Assembly: GCA_029204225.1 (NCBI GenBank)
Contig: CM055102.1
Coordinates: 26,888,922-26,952,921, forward strand
Direction of reading: 5' to 3'
Origin: Diphasiastrum complanatum
Lineage: Eukaryota; Streptophyta; Lycopodiopsida; Lycopodiales; Lycopodiaceae
Length of the DNA: 64,000 nt
Shown here: one piece after another, positions 1 to 9,536 of the stretch
Numbering within the stretch: position 1 is the first letter of the stretch
Layout: the number at the start of each line of letters is the position of its first letter
Program-made: the position numbers and the translations under genes
Notes under the pieces: model-generated
The model's database searches: none
Told to the model about the DNA's origin: nothing
Seen by the model: only the letters and a program-made list of their open reading frames with translations

Positions 1-500
1 CCACAAAACTATGCCCTCCACTATGTGGGAAACAAGTATAGTCACTTGAGCTTCGCCCAACTGAAGCATATGCTCTCCATATGTTGTATAGGACCCTCTG
101 CATCTGCCGATCGTCTTCTGAAACCTAGATCAACCCAGTCTAGGGCATGTATTTGCTGTGGATCATCTTATGCTCTATTTAACTCTGTTTGCCTAGATCC
201 AGTCCTAGCATTGAAGTCTCCAGCTAAAAGATATACCCATGCTCCTCATATTTGATAATGTCTTGAGAAGAGATCCATGTAAGGTGACTCCTCATCTAAT
301 GTGAAACTGATGTATTCGGTGGGAAATAACAAATGGCCATAAAAAGGTCAAAAATCCTCTATGTCCGGTAGCCCCTCTCAGGACTCTCATGTTCTTGTTG
401 AGTAGTAAGATATCGCCCCCAGCACAAAAATATCTGAAATCCCCTGCTGTAGCTGAAGAGTGGATGCCATTACAGTTCCATAAGCTCAACCGCAATGCTT
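1..500 (-). pseudogene. LINE ORF2 endonuclease remnant
   Basis: Reading the minus strand, the segment opens with an apurinic-endonuclease-like start (LSLWNCNGI near 495-465) followed by DILLLNKN, where intact LINE endonucleases have a catalytic Glu, so that residue is lost. Further along, near 226-196, is GDFNARTG, the conserved metal-binding Asn/Asp motif of the EEP endonuclease. The motifs lie in different frames, with stops between them, and the copy runs off the left window edge. It directly follows the ORF1 remnant at 548-1309 in the expected ORF1-ORF2 order. In a live element this domain nicks target DNA for target-primed reverse transcription. What is seen: motif order and spacing. Inferred: LINE identity. 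No reverse transcriptase is visible inside the window. Confidence 0.7.
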
Positions 501-547
501 TAGAAAGAGCTTTAGAACCACTCCTTTGTCCGGGGGGCCCTAATCCC

Positions 548-1309
548 TATTTCTCAGGTTTTGAAGGATCAATGTACTGAGCCTTACCATCCCGATATAT
601 CACCCTCTTCCCCAAAACTTTTGCCTCATCGAATACCTTCTTCTGATCTGCAACTTGCATAGGAGTGAGATTATTATCCATGAATATGAGTGTACCTCTA
701 AGCTTGGCCGTAGTCTAAGGGCTGCTCGACGTTCTTCCAAGTTTGTGAAGCAAACAATGAGTGTAGCGGGGTCCTTGCTTCTACATGGTCTCTCCAATCC
801 CTTTGAGTGGTGGGAAAGCATGTTTGAAAGAAAATCGGTTGCTTCGGTCATTGGATCTTTGGTGTCTTCAATCCCTCGAACCCTAATATTCATAGATTTA
901 TGTTGCATTTTCTCTTTGGAGATGGTGGCCGAAATAACATTATTAAAGGTGGGTGTACCTACTTTAATATCATCCTTGAAGAGAGAGGCCCATGTTTTTG
1001 TCTCTGCTTTGTCTTGCTCAATCTTGTCTTCCAACTCTTGGATTTTCATGGAGGTAGAGCTGACGGGTTCCCCCTGCCTATTTATTGCTTCCTCCAAAAA
1101 AGTAATTAGGGTGAGCATGGCTTCCTTTCGACGAATATAGAGTGAATAGTTGATTGGAGCTGTTCCATTTCTTTGGTAGGGCTGTAGATTTTCGGAAGTG
1201 GCAGAATAGGAGCATCAGTAGGAGAGGGAGAGGAAGGGTCGACATCACCAGCAAACGAGGCCTCAGTAGCACCATCAGGGCTCTGTAGCAGGTAGCGCTG
1301 CCACCTCAC
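548..1309 (-). pseudogene. LINE ORF1 (L1-type RNA-binding protein) remnant
   Basis: Three overlapping frames together give an L1-like ORF1: an N-terminal Pro/Ser-rich stretch (1309-1110), a coiled-coil-like segment rich in Glu/Lys (about 1110-950), then a nucleic-acid-binding core with MNIRVRGI near 910 and RRAALRL near 730. Around 702-550, in a shifted frame, lies IFMDNNLTPMQ, the C-terminal signature that recurs in the ORF1 copies at 1.55 kb and 34.8 kb. At least two frameshifts break it. ORF1 proteins of this type coat LINE RNA. A (TC)n tract lies upstream on the coding strand, as in the 34-kb copy. Identification is by the shared signature and by the adjacent endonuclease; I am fairly sure of the family and unsure of the exact start. 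Confidence 0.68.
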
Positions 1310-1369
1310 TAGTCGCAGCTGCTTGCGTGCTAGGCAACAACGCTTGCCACATCAGGCAGCAACAATAGC

Positions 1370-1380
1370 GTGTGTGTGTG

Positions 1381-1433
<53 letters not shown>
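1370..1433. repeat. compound (GT)n-(GA)n microsatellite
   Basis: About 11 bp of GT repeat, a short spacer, then 51 bp of uninterrupted GA from 1383 to 1433. On the LINE coding strand it reads (TC)n upstream of ORF1. Confidence 0.95.
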
Positions 1434-1435
<2 letters not shown>

Positions 1436-1539
1436 GGCAAATACCTTGATAAAGCTTGGAGATCAAAGAAAGCTTGATTCGATTCTGCACCCTCAAAGGT
1501 AGACATGACGCATGTAAGCAAGACCTAATGTTAGAGGCT

Positions 1540-1705
1540 TTCGTACATTCTTGAACAATGACCTCATTGCCCTACAATTGTTTGAAAGAAGAAAAGGCTT
1601 TCAAAAAGCTAAGGAGAAATGGAAATGGGTTACTTTTACGGAAGGAGGCCCTATTTTCTTTGATAGTATATCTGCACCAAGCTCTAGTGCATAGAGAATT
1701 GGGGC
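1540..1705 (+). pseudogene. LINE ORF1 C-terminal fragment
   Basis: In the frame running from about 1548 the plus strand encodes FLNNDLIALQ followed by ERRKGFQKAKEKWKWV. It aligns by eye with FMDNNLTPMQ and the following residues of the ORF1 remnant at 548-1309. The stretch is immediately followed by an ORF2 start on the same strand, so it is the 3' end of ORF1 of a second, oppositely oriented copy of the same LINE family. The Met-initiated reading frame at 1558-1755 is a different, non-homologous frame and is not the coding one. Confidence 0.6.
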
Positions 1706-2480
1706 CTCAAAGCGTGCTAACGTCATGGCATCCACTCTTCTTCCACGGCCAGTGACTTACAGGTTTCCATAGGGAAAGAGACATTCTTTTGTTTACATAG
1801 ATGCACGAAAGCTGAATTAAGGGGCTTCCTATTCACCAGGGATTTTGTTGGATTTCAGTCTACAAGAAGGAAATGCAATAAAAGATTGGTAAAGGATCAA
1901 GCGGGGTGGCTTGTCTCTTCAGGGACCCTCTTTTCTCCTACATCACAGAAATCAAGCAGGACTTAAGAGTGGAATTCCTAAGGATCAGACAGTTGCATCA
2001 GGCGGTTGGGTTGGAAAAAAACATGAGTTTGTTACTTCCTGCCAGAGACTTCAGACTACATGACATCACAAATGTTACTCCATTTGATAAATTTTTGAAG
2101 GACATCATGGTATTTGTAGAGAGGGGCGATGCGTTACTAGTTGGTAATGTCAACTCTAGGACAGCTAACAGACAGACTTCATTCTATGATCTCCACGAGG
2201 TCCCTCTTTGTCTACATACATTGGACAATGAGGAATTGGACATTATTATGACTTCAGCAGATGTGGTCAGCCAGGTTACGAGATCAATGAGCATCTCCTT
2301 CATCTGGGAGAGGCCTATGGTCTGCTGTCCCTAACGACCTTAGTGGCCGCTTTTGTGAGACTTGACTTGTCGTCGCCATGGTGGCAGTCATAGCATGGTT
2401 GACTATCTCACTGGACCTTTGGAGATCGTCCCACACATTTCCAACTTTGCCCTAAAACTAAATACCTTAGCCAACCTCTC
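1700..2480 (+). pseudogene. LINE ORF2 endonuclease remnant
   Basis: The segment GIHSSSTASD near 1718-1750 matches GIHSSATAGD of the minus-strand copy, marking the ORF2 N-terminus. An open stretch at 1906-2334 contains ALLVGNVNSRTANRQT, a degenerate GDFNARTGSRQT motif in which the catalytic Asp is changed. After a frameshift near 2285 comes HLLHLGEAYGLLSL, then near 2370-2430 HGGSHSMVDYL and EIVPHISNF, which fit the C-terminal half of LINE endonucleases. It is a decayed copy of the family at 1-1309, oriented head-to-head with it. Confidence 0.62.
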
Positions 2481-3060
2481 TTTTCCTAACCTTGAATTAT
2501 GAAGAATCTGCCATCTATTCACCTCAAAATCAGACCACCCTTCAGCGTGCTCCTCTAGACTCCTTCGACCAATCTTTCACTTTGGTTTAGCAAGACGCTC
2601 TTCACTCCCTTCTCAGCTTTTTCCATCCAATGACACTCTAGAAGTCCAAGCATCTTTCCTTTCATCTTCGCTCCATTCTGCAGTAGCTATGACTTTTCAA
2701 ACAAAGGGGGTTATGAGAATTGCCACTTCTCACTTGACCTCACCTTGAGAGCTGCCAGTAACCAATACCAAGCTGCTTTGTCGATAAAAGCTGAATTTGA
2801 ACATCTCAAAAACAAGAGGTTATCGAAGCACCTTTTTAGCTCCTCTTTGAAGTTCGTTCAGAAGGTTTTTCAACTGCTTACACAGAGTCCCCCTATCATT
2901 GATCTCCAAACCAACTACACCCACCTCACTTTACACTGTCCCCCATTCCTCTCTCACGTAGACGAGATGAGACGGCCCCAAACATGCATACCCGAAACAA
3001 CTCTCAGAAATAGATATCTGGGCTCTTGCAACGATGAAAAATGCAGCAAATTGTGATATG
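2481..3060 (+). pseudogene. possible LINE ORF2 linker between endonuclease and RT
   Basis: An open frame at 2745-3056 (103 codons) encodes a basic, helical stretch (LRAASNQYQAAL, EFEHLKNKR) of the kind that links endonuclease and reverse transcriptase in LINE ORF2. It continues the orientation of the endonuclease remnant just upstream. No RT motif follows, so the element appears truncated near 3 kb. The assignment rests on position and composition only. Confidence 0.3.
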
Positions 3061-4309
3061 TAATGTAGTTGCAGAGTTCCGTCAATCATTGAGTTTTTGA
3101 ATGCAAGTTGCACCCAAGGCTGGTTTCGAGGGCATGTCTGCCAAAATTTTAATGTAGAACATTTATCAGGCTACACCATCTAATCAGGCAATGTCTTATG
3201 TCACAATGTGCATTCATTGGCGATATAGACTCTTTTTGAGCTCAGATGTTTTGAAGACTCTGAACTACCATTAAAGCTAGGTAAAATTGGAATTATGAAT
3301 GAGGTGGACATCACATAAGGGCACCTATCTTTTATGGTGTGTTCCATATTGTACAATGTACATACTGTATGCAAATATCTGTTAATTGTGTATTTTGAGG
3401 CCCATGGGTATGCAAGCTTTGGCATACTTCAAATACTTGCAAAGGCGTATGGGAGTACAGTGGCAACAATAGTTAAGGATGTGGTAATATATTGCATCCT
3501 ATGTATGACAAAGTTAGTCTGAGATTTTGTTGGAATCTATAACTTCAAACCTTGCACAATGTTATCTGGATATTGTCTTGGACTTGCCATTGAAATAGTC
3601 ATCACTGATATGACAGAAGCAAAATCTTTTCATACAAATGTTTAGAAATACTTTACTTTTATTGTGTCCTATCCTTCTATAGATTTTCATAAGACATTTC
3701 TATAGTGGTTCAATGTCATGTAGACATATGATATACAAAAAAATGTACATAAAATTATGTGCTAACTGAGAATCAAACAAATGAACATCTATAAGCATTG
3801 AATTCATTCTTCAAATTCAACAAAGTATCTAGACTTGACCAATTAAGGATAGAGAAGGAACACTTGAATCTTTGTCTGTGCTGTAAGATGGAAGAAATTT
3901 ACAAAACTTTGGTCAACTTCCAATGGCCTTCATTGAGTCAATTGAGTATTGTGGGTGGTTGTTTGCATGTGATGATCACGTTCTATGTCAATCCTCAAGT
4001 TTCTGCGAGCTAATTTGGCTTCCTTGTTTGCAGCTAGGTAAGTAAGTCCTCAGTCTAGTACTAGTTCTTAGCAGTACTGTTTGACTCGTTGTAACAAAGA
4101 GCAGCCTGGTTGAAACATTGTGTGGGTCATTTTAGCTATGTAGATATGCATGATAAATGGGTTGCGAAATTGTATAATTGATAATTGAATAACTGTTGTT
4201 CTGCTTGTAAATATTGCATGAATGACCAAGGAAAATGACATAATAGTTAAAAGATGTGTACAAGGTAAGAGTTCCAGATGCTCATAAGTTGATTTATTTC
4301 TTATAACAG
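3061..4309. other. no recognised gene; region upstream of NOI exon
   Basis: AT-rich sequence with short, unrecognised reading frames (for example 71 codons at 3798-4013). A strong donor-like GTAAGT lies at about 4035, and an exon ending there would be out of phase with the coding exon at 4310; it could be a non-coding 5' exon. The first coding exon of the NOI gene must lie in or before this stretch, but I cannot identify it. Confidence 0.5.
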
Positions 4310-4501
4310 CCTGACAAAAGTTCAGTGCCAAAGTTTGGGGCTTGGAATTTAAAGGATCCTTTGTCTGGAGACAATATTACTGAAGTTTTCGATAAAGCAA
4401 GATATGAGAGGAAATCAGGTGCAGATGTAGGGATGCATGCAGGTACACCCAGTACATATGAAGGCCTTTACAAACAGCCCCATGGACCTCATCGGTCAAA
4501 T
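4310..4501 (+). CDS. NOI/RIN4-family protein, internal exon
   Basis: This 192-bp exon (64 codons, phase 0 at both ends) is bounded by a TTATAACAG acceptor and a GTAAGT donor. It encodes VPKFGAWNLKDP, then DNITEVFDKARYERKSG, the nitrate-induced (NOI) domain of RIN4-type proteins: PxFGxW box, spacer with an aromatic/Thr segment, and the FxKxR box. RIN4 and small NOI proteins are plant plasma-membrane immune regulators; in RIN4 the PxFGxW box is where the AvrRpt2 protease cuts. The residues after FDKAR resemble the C-terminal NOI of RIN4 more than the N-terminal one. The probable last exon is at 5629-5679. The first exon was not found, so it could be a full gene with a distant 5' end or a fragment. 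Domain identity is near certain. Confidence 0.85.
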
Positions 4502-5628
4502 GTAAGTGTTTGTAACTTTTTTAATAATTATGTTCAACAAAAACAAATCAATGTATCATGCTCAAAGCTTCTCCTAGTTATGTAGGGATGTTTTTGTGGT
4601 GCTGAGATCAAGTTTAAGTGAAGAAAAACTCTCTAGTACCTGCAACATTATGCGAAACTTTTCCGCCTCTCATTGGACATGTACCTTTTTGGTTGTATTT
4701 TGGCTGGCAGAAGAGATGGTGTTGTTGTTTTCAACCGACAGAAGTGGAGGCTTAGAAGTTTATATGCGGATGTTCCTCACAGATATTGTTGGAAGAAAAG
4801 ACGGTGTTGTTGCTTTCAGCTGACATAAGTGAGAGGCTTACGAGTTTATACGTGGATGTACCTCATAGATACAGTGTGTCTTCTATCTTATTTGGCCATG
4901 GAATTACATGAGGTGTCATATAAGACATGGGTGATTTGCAGTGTTTTTCTGATGTGGGCAATCTCTACCTTTCTCAATGGAGGATATGTAATGCTTGAAG
5001 TTCTGGCATATGATTATTGGTATCTTTGGTAACAAGTATCACAAAATTGCAGAACTTAGAGCACAGACAACTTGAGAATCAGGGTGTCATGAAAGCTCTT
5101 TTTCTTTTGTACTCTTTAGGCCTGTTTCCTTGGTTGTATTGGCGACTGAAATGGCAGCAAATGGCAACTAAGTTCTCAATCTATCTGTGATTGAAATGTG
5201 TGATGCAAGGCATATAAGAATGCTGTAAGAATATTTTTTTGGAAGTGTATTAGAGAAACACAAGACTAGTTTGTCAAGTTTCTATCACAAAGAACTTGAA
5301 GAGGTCTCAGCACTTCTCGCAGCTTCTAAAATGGCCAAGATGCTAACTACTCTTTTTTCTTGTTTCGAACTAGCTTGTTAAGTATTACAACTTTGATGTT
5401 ACAGGACATTTGACAGCACAAGCGAGGTAAGATGTTGTGTCTCCAACACTCTACCTAACATCTGGATACATATGTATTTTATCTACCATTCTTCATTCTT
5501 TTTCTGTTGGAGTTTGTCGTTTTGTTTAAAGCATCTCTCCTGTGGAACAGTAATTCAACCTGATGACCACTGTCTAACACCCCTCCCCAGTGAACTGATG
5601 TTGAATTTGTATATGGTTTTTCCTTCAG
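4502..5628 (+). other. probable intron of the NOI gene
   Basis: This stretch lies between a consensus donor (GTAAGT at 4502) and a TTCCTTCAG acceptor at 5620-5628. It contains no convincing coding segment. A 22-bp segment at 5405-5426 is flanked by AG and GTAAGA and could be a cryptic exon; used in phase it would stop translation after two residues. Confidence 0.45.
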
Positions 5629-5679
5629 CGAAACATGGGGTTCTTTGACAATGCAGCTCGTTGTTGCATTGGTATTTGA
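5629..5679 (+). CDS. NOI/RIN4-family protein, probable last exon
   Basis: Seventeen codons in phase with the 4310-4501 exon follow a TTCCTTCAG acceptor and end in TGA. They encode RNMGFFDNAARCCIGI. NOI proteins characteristically end in a short tail with two or three adjacent cysteines that are acylated to anchor the protein at the plasma membrane, and the CC pair six residues from the stop fits this. The exon lies just beyond the end of a decayed copia element on the opposite strand (homology to about 5740). The evidence is phase, splice site and tail, all short, so a chance match remains possible. Confidence 0.45.
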   Translation, partial: RNMGFFDNAARCCIGI

Positions 5680-5739
5680 ACTTTTCATCATTGTTATGCT
5701 GCTCATTTGATCCATGTTCAGAAGTAAATCCATACAGAT

Positions 5740-7025
5740 CATTATCAATAATAGGGTCATAACTTCTGATTTTTGGAGTGAGATGCGAATCTCCATGGGT
5801 GTGGATATTGGGTTAGTCTCGTCCATTCCATGATTAATTGTTCAGAATCTTTGTGGGTATATCTCCTTTGAGTGAAACATATACCATTTCTCACATTGTT
5901 CTTCCACTGAACCTGAATTTTGCGAAAGTGACGCAATTTTTCCAGGCCCTTTATCGTGAAGTTTTATTTAGCTTCTCCTTGATGCGCTTCATGAGATTCC
6001 TATAGCTACATGTTATGATAATACCATTTACATAAATTGCTACTGCTAGTATTGTGCTTTTGATGTGTTCGATGTATGCTTGGGTCCTCCATGCACCTGT
6101 TGAATGCTTCATTTGTGAAGTATGCATCACCTGGTTGTTACTTGGTACCAAGCCTGAGGTGACTGCATCAGGCCACACAGTGCCTTGCATAATTTGCATA
6201 ACAGCTGCTCCTTTCGTTTTTGTATGAAACCATCTGGTTGGATTCTTTAAACCTCCTCTGGCAATTCCTGTGTAAGAACGCTTTTCTTCATCCTTGCACC
6301 TAGTGCAAGTTTCTCACTTCAAAATTTAGTTCCATACCAATTTTTTTTTTAATATCCCCTTGAAAGCATGATTACTTTGAATCTCTCCACCCTAGCATGT
6401 GCATCATGTTTGACTTTATCATCTCATCCTCATGTCTTGAGGTTTTTCTTAGCTCAGATTGCTGCTCCTCAAATATCATGCCTGACTCAGGAAATAAACT
6501 TCCTTCCGTATCCTCCCTAATCATCTTGACTGAGGTTTCAGTGCTGCCAACTTCAAGTGCATTGTGTTGACAGTTACAACCTGCCTTCTCATCTGTGCTC
6601 TTTTCCGCATTTATTCTGCCTATTGGGACATGCTCCTCGTCTTTCTTTGTTGCACCTCTGAACTCTGTTATAGACCTACTGCTCTCAGCGTGTTTTTTGA
6701 TCTCTTCAAACCTCACATCATGGCTATTTAGAATTTTCTTAGCCTTCAGATCATGGAACCCATAATGCCTAGACTTTAATACGGCAGCCTAGGAACAAGC
6801 ATTCAACACTCCTAGTCTTCCATTTATGGCATTTTCATCAGCAATCCTAGAATCAAACACTCTAAAGTAGGAAATATCAGGCTTTTATGCTTTTGAGGCT
6901 GACACCTTTGTTACAGATCAATTGATGATGGCTGTGGCTGCAACCACTGCTTTGTGAAATTTTTTGTAGATATTTGTGGTTACTTCAACATAAATTTTGG
7001 CGTTCTGTGTCGCCCATGTGCAGTG
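5740..7025 (-). pseudogene. decayed Ty1/copia integrase-RT fragment
   Basis: On the minus strand, from right to left, the pol order of copia is visible: end of the integrase core (IYKKFHKAVVAA near 6960, KPDISYFRVF near 6870), integrase C-terminal signature (YGFHDLKAKKILNSHDVRF near 6760-6710), acidic linker (6716-6372), RT motif CKALCGLMQSPQAWYQ near 6170, the polymerase box as YVNG (normally YVDD) near 6030, GICFTQRRY near 5870 and NPISTPME near 5810. Frameshifts and stops separate them and the catalytic DD is lost, so the copy is dead. No LTRs are recognised. It abuts the probable last NOI exon. Confidence 0.85.
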
Positions 7026-8401
7026 TGCATCATTTTCTACAACATGGATGCATTAGATTTTTCGTATGTGTGCTAGCGATAGCCCAATATCGGCCCTTTT
7101 GGGAGGGAGAGAGCAAAGGCTCTTTTTCTTTCATCCGCGGTATGATTATGTACTTGGAAAAGGAGTATCGTTCAGAAGAATCTCAAATTTATCATGGATG
7201 CAAAGACAATGTAGGGTTTCTTGGCATGCTTGAATCTTGTGTTGTGCAGTCCTCATCATTATCAAATGTGGATGAATATGTTTCATGCTGTGATGATTTT
7301 GTTGCACAATTGTAAAATCATTGAAGAGGATACGACTTTGATAGTTTTTCAGCCAGCATTGTTATGGACTAAGAGCCTGACAGAGTTTAACAAGAGCTCC
7401 TTTTGGGACATCCAATACATTTGATAGGTGTGTTTCAATTTCATCCAATCCAGCGAGTTATCATGACAACTGAAATTTCCTTGTTGGAATACCCGTCAAC
7501 ATCCTCACCTCCTACGCGAACATCACTGTTGAGTATTTTCTACTTGAATTTGAACGATTGTCATCAGTATCATCCACTCGTCTCACCCATTGCTAATGAA
7601 TATGCAAGTTTGTATGCATTTACATTGTATGTGCTGTGCGGTTTATGTAACTATATCATTAATTTCATTGCTCCTACAATTTAAAGACTGTTCTGAACCA
7701 GTTAAATTGGTCTTAATAGGAAATTCACTAGCGCAATTTAGCTCGTCACAATAGGAATTTCATCAGTGTGATTTAGCTGGACAAAGATGTTTCATGCAGG
7801 CAATTATTAATGAACTCAAGTTTAATGCTCAATTTGTTTTTCCCTAACCACTAGGCTTGGCCAGAAAGGATTTTGAGCATAAACCTTGAAATTGTAGTTT
7901 TTTGTGTGAATTAAATAGTTAGATGATTGATCCAAGATTGATCCAACTTGATTGTTGAACTAAAAGCTTGATAATAATTTTTTATCTGACCACAAGTGGC
8001 CATAATTGCACGTTTTGATCTGGAATGCATTCACGTTTTGTCTAGCCAGTTATGGGCAAGCAATTTCTTTTTTTTGGCCGTTTGCTTTCAGATCTGTGTG
8101 GGCAGATAAATTGCTAATTGACTGATCTGTTGACACAAAATTTCGAAGCATCTAGTTGGTTTCCAAAAATCTCTTCAAATCAGAGCTCCAAAGGTTGAAT
8201 TATGTTTGAGAAATTTTTTGCCCTAGTGGCAAAGATCTTTTGTTTACAAATCTTTTTGTGGCTTTGAAATTGTTTGCAGCCAATCATTTGGTGGGCACAA
8301 TTGACCCGCCCATTCAAAAATATTGCTGTTGTCTACACGTGAGCTTGGTGCCCCTGAAGACAAGCAAGATGCTTAGGTAGCTACCTGTACCCAACTATTA
8401 T
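7026..8401. other. no recognised gene
   Basis: AT-rich sequence. Open frames at 6974-7315 (113 codons), 7221-7424 and 7403-7684 have no recognisable domain and the first overlaps the copia relic, so I do not call them genes. Near 7715-7775 a roughly 39-bp segment (AATAGGAA...CAATTTAGCT) occurs twice in tandem in diverged form. Confidence 0.5.
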
Positions 8402-8619
8402 CCGGCATCATAGTTGCCGTTCCGGAACGGGACACGTTCCCGAAGGCATTCTGGAATGCATCCCTTTCCGGAACGTGGCCAGAAAAACTACATTGAAAAG
8501 ATTCGTCTTTTTTTGACAAAGGAAGAATTTATGTTCATGCAAAAAAAAAATTTGGATGTAAAAAAGAGAATGTTCCAACCCAGTACGCTCGGTCGGAACT
8601 GGTTTCTAAGCCTGGCATC
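8402..8619. mobile_element. small TIR/MITE-like element, candidate
   Basis: A 202-bp segment (8410-8611) is flanked by nearly identical 8-mers, CCGGCATC at 8402-8409 and CTGGCATC at 8612-8619, consistent with the 8-bp target duplication of hAT-type elements. Close to the left end is a perfect 14-nt palindrome (8417-8430, CCGTTCCGGAACGG), and GTTCCGG-like words recur inside. The right end carries GGTCGGAACTGG, a weak inverted counterpart. Similar 16-nt palindromes mark both ends of the nested element at 57.5-58.95 kb. The overlapping 89-codon frame at 8414-8683 is not considered coding. Confidence 0.4.
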
Positions 8620-9400
8620 CATGTCATACTTGCACGTTCAGGGAATTCCCATTAGAATTTCCTGGAATGCAGCTGTTTTTTAAATTTCATTTGAAGGTTT
8701 TGACTAGTTCTAGTGCTCGTAAAAGATAGAGAATAATTTAAATGTGAATGTTAGTCTCATGGCAATTATTCAATTGTGGATCTTATTCATTTGCTTTTCT
8801 ATTTGAGTATGGTACATGTGAATAGATGGTTCATTTGCATCCTTTTTCTGAAAATGTATGAAACTATACTGATGGTGTTCACATATGCATCTTGTTGTGG
8901 TAGAGGCAACACCACTCAAATCCTATCAAATTGATGTACCATGCCAATTATCTCACTCTGAAAAATTAATCGTGAATGGAATGTTGTCATTCAAATGTAT
9001 CATCTGTTTGTTAATGGTCTACTCTCAAGAGTCCAATCTTTAACATTTGCAATCTTGTGTTTTCAACTATGAACTGTCTGTAAAGAATTTATGTCTTGTC
9101 AGAAGACTGATTGCCACATCGTCTTTCATTCACAAGTGATCATTGTATTTTTGGAACTATATCCAAGAGAGGAATATTTGGGCAAATTCAAATTCTGATC
9201 TATGCATGTGACAACTATTGTAGCAAGTAGGGTCACTCTACATTGTTTAGTTATTGTACAGCCCTAGTTGATTGCACTTATGTCTATTGATGAGAGACAG
9301 AATTATACCATGTGAGAATATAAGAGTGCAGTCCATGCTCAATTTTTCTGTGAGCTTTAAAATCTGTTATGAAAGCGTGAATTAAAGATAGCATGATATC
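8620..9400. other. no recognised gene
   Basis: AT-rich intergenic sequence with stops in all frames; I see no domain, RNA gene or repeat of note. Confidence 0.6.
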
Positions 9401-9536
9401 AAGGAAAACTCTCAACTACCCAATTGTGCATAGTACATTGAACAATGATGGAATATGGTTGTTTTTGGAAGGAAAACTCTCAACTACCTAATTGTGCATA
9501 GAACATTGAACAATGATGGAATATGGTTGTTTTTGG
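9401..9536. repeat. 68-bp tandem duplication
   Basis: Two head-to-tail units, 9401-9468 and 9469-9536, begin AAGGAAAACTCTCAACTA and end GGTTGTTTTTGG. They differ at only about two or three positions, so the duplication is recent relative to the surrounding decayed sequence. Confidence 0.95.

Noticed and set aside
5405-5426. 22-bp internal exon of the NOI gene
   Set aside because: Flanked by AG and GTAAGA, but in phase it encodes a stop after two residues; the 5629 exon gives a better protein end.
6974-7424. Plus-strand gene of 113 and 67 codons
   Set aside because: The start overlaps the decayed copia integrase on the other strand and no domain or splice structure is visible.
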